NCBI RefSeq assembly: GCF_900637555.1
Contig: NZ_LR134378.1
Coordinates: forward strand, 630,001-694,000
Direction of reading: 5' to 3'
DNA length: 64,000 nucleotides
From: Lautropia mirabilis
GTDB lineage: Bacteria > Pseudomonadota > Gammaproteobacteria > Burkholderiales > Burkholderiaceae_E
A model generated the notes under the pieces. The model had not been told where the DNA came from and did no database searches. It saw nothing but the letters and a program-made list of their open reading frames with translations. Both the position numbers and the translations under genes were made by a program. Below are positions 59,855-64,000 of this stretch, in pieces; positions within the stretch are counted from its first letter, which is position 1; each line of letters begins with the position of its first letter.

Positions 59855-61130
59855 GGGGTTGGCAGACAAGCGGCCCTGCCCCGAATGTGGCGGGTATCTG
59901 GAGTGGAGTGCGCGCAAGCAGGCGCTGGCCTGCCCGTACTGCGGCACGGTGGTGGGAGCGCCACGTGGACACCAGCCGGACACGGGTCCGGCTGCACGGG
60001 ATACGGCCGGACATGTCCATGAGCCGGATGGATCCGTTGCCAGCGGCCCTGCACTGGACGGATCCTTCCAGGGGGAATTCGTTGCCGGTGTGCCCGGCCA
60101 CGCGGCAGACGACAGGGCGCTGGCCCGCGAGGCCGAGACACTGTTCGGACCGAAGGCGGACATAGACCATCATGCCCTGCAGGAGCAGGATCTGGAGGCC
60201 GCCCTGCGGGATCCGGCCAACCTGCGCAACTGGGGTGCAGAACGCTTCGAACTGAAATGCCAGAGCTGCCAGGCCATTTCCGTTTTTGTGAATGCCCAGG
60301 TGGCCGACCGCTGCAGCTTCTGTGGGTCACCGGCCATCGTGAGCCACGAGGCGATGCGCGACGCCATCACGCCCCAGAGCGTGCTGCCGTTCAAACATGA
60401 CCACACCCAGGTGCGGGACATCCTGCGTGCCTGGTACGGCAAACGCTGGTTTGCACCCAGCCGCCTGAAAAAGGCGGCTGCCACCGATACCCTCAAGGGT
60501 ATCTACCTGCCCTACTGGACCTTCGATGCCCGGGCGTTTTCCCGATGGCAGGCCGAAGCAGGCCATTATTACTACACCACCGAACAGGTGCGCGGCACCG
60601 ATGGCCGCATCGAGACCCGGCAGGTACAGCATGTGCGCTGGGTGCCGGCCATGGGTGAGCTGGAACATTTCTTCGATGACGAGCTGGTGCCCGGTACCGT
60701 GGGCATCCATCCGAAGCTGCTGCGGCGCATCGAACCCTTTCCCACCACCACCGACCTGAAAGCCTATTCGCCCGATTTCGTGCGGGGATGGACGGTGGAG
60801 CGCTACCAGGTGGACCTGCGGGAGGCCACCACACAGGGGCGCCGCCAGATGCAGCATGAAATGGAGGCGATGTGTGCCCGGATGGTGCCGGGCAACACCT
60901 ATCGCAACCTGATGGTGGACACGCAGTTCACCGGCTGCACCTTCAAGCACGTGCTGGTGCCGGTGTGGCTGGTGCGCTATACCTATGGCCACCGGGTGTT
61001 TCAGGTGGTGGTCAATGGCTACACCGGCCGGGTGGCCGGTGAGCGGCCGTACAGCTGGATGAAGATCGCCTTCGCCGTGCTGGCCGTCGTGCTGCTGCTG
61101 GCCGCGCTGGCGCTGTTTCAGGGAAGGTAG
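59847..61130 (+). CDS. Zinc-ribbon membrane protein coupled to the SPFH gene
   Basis: A 427-aa protein starting at GTG 59847, inside the end of the SPFH gene. Two zinc ribbons are present: CPECGGYLEWS...CPYCGT near the N-terminus and CQSCQAI...CSFCGS near residue 135. The middle part (KGIYLPYWTFDARAFSRWQAEAG) is characteristic of primosome-helicase-like zinc-ribbon proteins annotated TFIIB-type. The C-terminus has one membrane span (KIAFAVLAVVLLLAALALF). Similar pairs with SPFH proteins occur elsewhere (e.g. around Bacillus ydjI). Function unknown; a shared membrane stress complex is plausible. Confidence 0.78.
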   Translation: MAEGLADKRPCPECGGYLEWSARKQALACPYCGTVVGAPRGHQPDTGPAARDTAGHVHEPDGSVASGPALDGSFQGEFVAGVPGHAADDRALAREAETLFGPKADIDHHALQEQDLEAALRDPANLRNWGAERFELKCQSCQAISVFVNAQVADRCSFCGSPAIVSHEAMRDAITPQSVLPFKHDHTQVRDILRAWYGKRWFAPSRLKKAAATDTLKGIYLPYWTFDARAFSRWQAEAGHYYYTTEQVRGTDGRIETRQVQHVRWVPAMGELEHFFDDELVPGTVGIHPKLLRRIEPFPTTTDLKAYSPDFVRGWTVERYQVDLREATTQGRRQMQHEMEAMCARMVPGNTYRNLMVDTQFTGCTFKHVLVPVWLVRYTYGHRVFQVVVNGYTGRVAGERPYSWMKIAFAVLAVVLLLAALALFQGR

Positions 61131-61287
61131 GGCGTGTGGCTTTCGGGTCTATCGGTATGTCCGCATGAAGAAGCGGCATTCCCTCTGTACGGACCGGTAT
61201 GGCGATCCATCTGCCATGGAACGCGTGGATTCCCGGATGCCTGCAAGACAGATTACTGCAGGACAGGCCCCCGTTGCTCCAGCTGAC

Positions 61288-63069
61288 TCACGCCGCCTTT
61301 CGGTGATAATGCCGCAGCGCATGCTCCCTGCGTCGTCCGGTGCTGAAGGCCGAGACCCGTTTCAGATAACCGATGACGCGCGTACCGTAATCGATGTCAT
61401 CTGAGCCGCAGTGGCTGCAGGCGTGCAGGGTACGCTTGTCGATGTGGCCGCACTCGTTGCAGATGGTGATGCGCACATTGATGCAGAAATAATTGCAGCC
61501 GGTACGGGCTGCAATGTCCAGCAGTGACCGGTAGCCAGCGCGGGGCAGGGCTTCATCGAGGTTCAGGTGCAGTGCCGAGCCCCCATCGAGCCAGTCCACC
61601 AGCTCACGCCCGTGCAGCAGGAACTTGTCCAGCGCGTTGATTTCTTCATCTTCCACCACGTAGAAATACGAGTTGTAGCAGTCGCGGTTCACACGATAGC
61701 CATCGGCACGGTCCCACCGCGCATTCTTCACGCCCAGGTTCTCGGCGGGCACGAACTCGGTATTGAACTTCACGCCATAATGCCGGCTGGCGACCTTGTT
61801 GGCCTCGAAAATCGTCTTCAGCCGGTCCTGCACGAATGCGATGTAATCCTCGTTGTAGCCCACGCGAATGCCGCAGGACTCGGCCGCTTCGGCCATGCCG
61901 TTGATGCCGATGGTGAGAAACTGCTTGTCCAGCGAAATGAAGCCCGCGTCGTACACCGGCAGCATGCCGGCAGCCTGGTAGTCTTCCATCAGCTTGCGGT
62001 AGGCAAACTGGTATTTGTGGATCTTCTCCACCTCGGTGGCCAGGTCGCGGCCGTCCTGCTCCAGCCGGTTCATGTTGATCGTGATGACATTGATCGACCC
62101 GGTGGCCACCCCGCCTGCGCCCAGTGTGTACGAGAAGGTACGATCTTCGATGGCGTTGCGCAGCCGGCAGCACGATGCCAGTGAATCCGGGTTGTCCGAC
62201 AGATACACGAAGAAGGAATTGCCCTCGGCCAGCTCGCCAGCCATGGCATCGGCAAACGCACCGTCACGGCAGGTGCCGTTTTCGGTCAGCATGGCCACCG
62301 TCACCACGGGGAAGGTGAGGATAGCGCGGCTGCGCTCCTCATTGAACCACTTCAGGAAGAAGGTTTGCAGACGTGCCACGCTCGGCCAGTTGGGCCGGTC
62401 GAAGTCCGGAAAGACGAAATCCCCGAACATGGCATCGAAATAATACTGGTCATAGATCGAGATGTTCCAGAAGGCACTCTGGTAGCCGCGGGCTGCGGCG
62501 GGCTGGTTGATGCTGTAGACCACCTGCTGCAGGTGGTTGGCGATCTCGTCTGCGTGGGTCTCCAGATAGTCGTCGCCGAAATCCTTGCGGGCAAAGTGAT
62601 CGAAATAGGTCAGAAATTCCACGGTCGCCACCGCACCGGCAAACTGCGCACTGATGGCAAACACCAGATTGATGAACGAGCCACAGAACGAGGCCAGATG
62701 CTGGGGTGCCTTCGACTCACCGCCCAGCCGTGTCAGCCCGTCCAGCAGAAAGGGATACAGCGTGACGGAGACGCAGTAGGGCTTGAGGCTGGTTTCATCG
62801 TGCACGTAGATTTCATGCGCCTCGATCTGGCGCAGATATTCATCTGCCGTCTCCTGGTCGAAGACCTCGGCAATCTTGCGTGACACCAGCGTGCGGTTGA
62901 TCTGCACGACGAAATCCTTCATCAGCTCGGTTTCCATCGTGGCGATGTTCTTTTGCGTCACATTGGCATTGGCATCCAGGCGGGAGCCGTCGGCCGCATT
63001 GTGGGCGCGGATATAGTCCTGGATGAACTGGAGCTTGCCGTTGAGCTGAGGAGGAGAGAGGCGGATCAT
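61288..63069 (-). CDS. nrdD: Anaerobic (class III) ribonucleoside-triphosphate reductase
   Basis: Makes dNTPs without oxygen, using a glycyl radical. The radical site is Gly567 in TRVIGYLKR near the C-terminus, after the zinc site CNECGH...CSHCGS. Other typical parts are INQPAAARGYQSAFWNISIYD, ENGTCRDGAF and LGAGGVATGSINVITINMNRL. At 593 aa it is shorter than the E. coli enzyme (712); the N-terminal ATP-cone is not seen. ATG 63069 is chosen for its GGAG and the start MIRLSPPQLNGKLQF. It is the second gene of the nrdG-nrdD operon. Confidence 0.95.
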   Translation of the reverse strand: MIRLSPPQLNGKLQFIQDYIRAHNAADGSRLDANANVTQKNIATMETELMKDFVVQINRTLVSRKIAEVFDQETADEYLRQIEAHEIYVHDETSLKPYCVSVTLYPFLLDGLTRLGGESKAPQHLASFCGSFINLVFAISAQFAGAVATVEFLTYFDHFARKDFGDDYLETHADEIANHLQQVVYSINQPAAARGYQSAFWNISIYDQYYFDAMFGDFVFPDFDRPNWPSVARLQTFFLKWFNEERSRAILTFPVVTVAMLTENGTCRDGAFADAMAGELAEGNSFFVYLSDNPDSLASCCRLRNAIEDRTFSYTLGAGGVATGSINVITINMNRLEQDGRDLATEVEKIHKYQFAYRKLMEDYQAAGMLPVYDAGFISLDKQFLTIGINGMAEAAESCGIRVGYNEDYIAFVQDRLKTIFEANKVASRHYGVKFNTEFVPAENLGVKNARWDRADGYRVNRDCYNSYFYVVEDEEINALDKFLLHGRELVDWLDGGSALHLNLDEALPRAGYRSLLDIAARTGCNYFCINVRITICNECGHIDKRTLHACSHCGSDDIDYGTRVIGYLKRVSAFSTGRRREHALRHYHRKAA

Positions 63070-63187
63070 GGTTGTTTCTCCAGAAGGCGTGGTGACAGGG
63101 GCTATCGCAGCTGCCCGTGAGGCATGACGAAAAGGCATGACGAAAGGGGGCATCCGTCATGGGAGACGGGTCATGCCGGGAGGCAGG

Positions 63188-63715
63188 TCATGCGGCGAGC
63201 GCAGAAACGGCATGGATCGGAATGCGTCTGGGGGCCGGTTTCTCGTCGTGGACGAACAGGTGGTTCAGGTTCTTCTGCGTGCGCAGGTCGGTGAAGCGCT
63301 GGTTGGTCCGGGGGCTTTCCAGTCCCCCCAGTTCTGCACGCCAGCGGCCCGTTTTCAGGTAGGTGAGATACGGGATGATGTCTCCCGATACGGCTTCCAG
63401 CTCCTCACGTTCCAGCCCCGTATAGAGGCAGGTCCTGAGGCCGGCGCGAACGACCACTTCCAGCATGCGCCGAAGCTCGCCGGGCACCCACTCTCCCCCC
63501 ATAAACAGCACGCAGCTGATCAGCCCGCGATAGCGCTGCAGGCGCCCGGCCAGATGGCTTTCGGTCAGTACCGTGCCCTGTCCGGCCTTCCAGCTGTCGG
63601 CACTGTGGCAGCCCTGGCAGCGCAGCGGGCAGCCCGAGAACAGAAAGGCCAGCGATACCTCGTTGGGCACTTCCTGCCAGACGATCTGTTCCACCGAAAA
63701 ACGAAGCTGCTGCAT
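63188..63715 (-). CDS. nrdG: Anaerobic ribonucleotide reductase activating enzyme
   Basis: A radical SAM enzyme (175 aa) that generates the glycyl radical on NrdD. The cluster-binding motif is SGCPLRCQGCHSADSW (CxxxCxxC). FLFSGCP, FMGGEW and YTGLEREEL are also typical. It precedes nrdD by 118 bp; that spacer contains a duplicated 13-mer GGCATGACGAAAA (63120-63145). nrdG first, nrdD second is the reverse of E. coli. The start lies just after a hairpin that would cover the Shine-Dalgarno. Confidence 0.94.
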   Translation of the reverse strand: MQQLRFSVEQIVWQEVPNEVSLAFLFSGCPLRCQGCHSADSWKAGQGTVLTESHLAGRLQRYRGLISCVLFMGGEWVPGELRRMLEVVVRAGLRTCLYTGLEREELEAVSGDIIPYLTYLKTGRWRAELGGLESPRTNQRFTDLRTQKNLNHLFVHDEKPAPRRIPIHAVSALAA

Positions 63716-63717
63716 GA

Positions 63718-63751
63718 CTCACCACGTGTCGACACGACCAGTAGTGGTGAG
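63718..63751 (-). promoter_or_regulatory. Inverted repeat covering the nrdG ribosome-binding site
   Basis: On the nrdG strand, CTCACCAC pairs with GTGGTGAG across an 18-nt loop; the second arm holds the likely Shine-Dalgarno (GGTGAG) and ends 2 nt before the ATG. The loop contains a perfect 12-bp palindrome CGTGTCGACACG (63725-63736) that competes for part of the stem. Confidence 0.6.
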
Positions 63752-63778
63752 TAGAACATATAACACTAGATATAGTGT
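63732..63778 (-). promoter_or_regulatory. NrdR boxes upstream of nrdG
   Basis: Box A, ACACTAGATATAGTGT at 63763-63778, agrees with the NrdR consensus at 15 of 16 positions. Box B at 63732-63747 (ACACGACC...GTGG) agrees at about 10. Their centres are 31 bp apart, the usual spacing for NrdR pairs. They lie 17-63 bp upstream of nrdG and would repress the operon when dNTPs are sufficient. Confidence 0.75.
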
Positions 63779-64000
63779 TTTATTTGTAGAATAAACGCCA
63801 TTGTCATGATAGCAATAAACTATTGATCCGTGAGCACGACCGTACGGGCCATGCAGGCCTGCGGTGGAGCTTTAGCCTCATCACTCGTGCATGCGTATTC
63901 GGTGCTGCCCTTCGTGCTGCTGCTGTGAGGCCGATAGCGGTACCGGAAATTTCGTGAAGATTGCCCAGCGCATCGCGGTCAAGATCACCTTCGATCCGGA
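63779..64000. other. Right edge of window, no confirmed gene
   Basis: The first 60 bp are AT-rich and belong to the nrd promoter region. Near the end a possible GTG start at 63954 opens a frame (VKIAQRIAVKITFDP) that runs off the window; too short to assign. Confidence 0.4.

Noticed and set aside
63950-64000. Start of a plus-strand gene at GTG 63954
   Set aside because: Only about 15 codons are visible; too little to assign or confirm.

Overview
This is a GC-rich proteobacterial chromosome segment, most likely betaproteobacterial (Burkholderiales-like). The evidence is the gene order rpmH-rnpA-yidD-yidC-mnmE running away from dnaA-dnaN-gyrB, an azurin gene, a YaeQ protein, the RpmH sequence and a lysine/threonine-rich topoisomerase III tail. 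I cannot fix the genus. The window spans the replication-origin neighbourhood.

Layout. Positions 1-17.7 kb are a chromosomal core: dprA (cut by the window edge), topB, a ChaC-type gamma-glutamylcyclotransferase, a beta-helix lipoprotein, argG coupled to a YhaO/YhaN nuclease-ATPase pair, a methyltransferase carrying a hexanucleotide microsatellite, an alanine/glycine:cation symporter, a Pmp3 peptide, and azurin overlapping fdhD. From 17.9 to 30.0 kb lie yaeQ, gyrB, dnaN, a candidate oriC and dnaA on the minus strand, then rpmH, rnpA, yidD, yidC and mnmE on the plus strand.

From 30.0 to 49.27 kb there is a genomic island bounded by perfect 18-bp direct repeats. The left copy is the 3' end of mnmE (30000-30017) and the right copy is at 49250-49267. 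This is the target type used by Salmonella Genomic Island 1. Its integrase starts 10 bp after the mnmE stop. The cargo is mainly defence-like: an HTH protein, an EVE-like/Mrr restriction enzyme, an AAA ATPase plus subtilisin-like protease pair (ietAS type), a type I restriction-modification operon (hsdM, hsdS, hsdR) with a SIR2-like gene placed between hsdS and hsdR, and an AlbA/Schlafen-type ATP-binding protein 24 bp after hsdR. The right part has a second recombinase, an unpaired HigA-like antitoxin and an STY4528-type replication protein. No conjugation genes are visible, so it looks like a non-conjugative or decayed integrative element.

From 49.3 kb to the end the chromosome resumes: a J-domain-like protein, an MHS-family transporter, a DUF2726 protein, an AraC regulator followed by an exported metallo-beta-lactamase-fold hydrolase, two tandem DUF945 paralogues, an SPFH protein with a C-terminal excisionase-like HTH overlapping a zinc-ribbon membrane protein, and the anaerobic ribonucleotide reductase operon nrdG-nrdD. 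That operon is preceded by a strong NrdR box, a weaker one 31 bp away, and a hairpin that would cover the nrdG ribosome-binding site.

The best candidates for something not well described are the hsdMS-SIR2-hsdR-AlbA arrangement next to ietAS and Mrr in one mnmE-targeting island, the SPFH-HTH/zinc-ribbon pair, and the nrdG leader.
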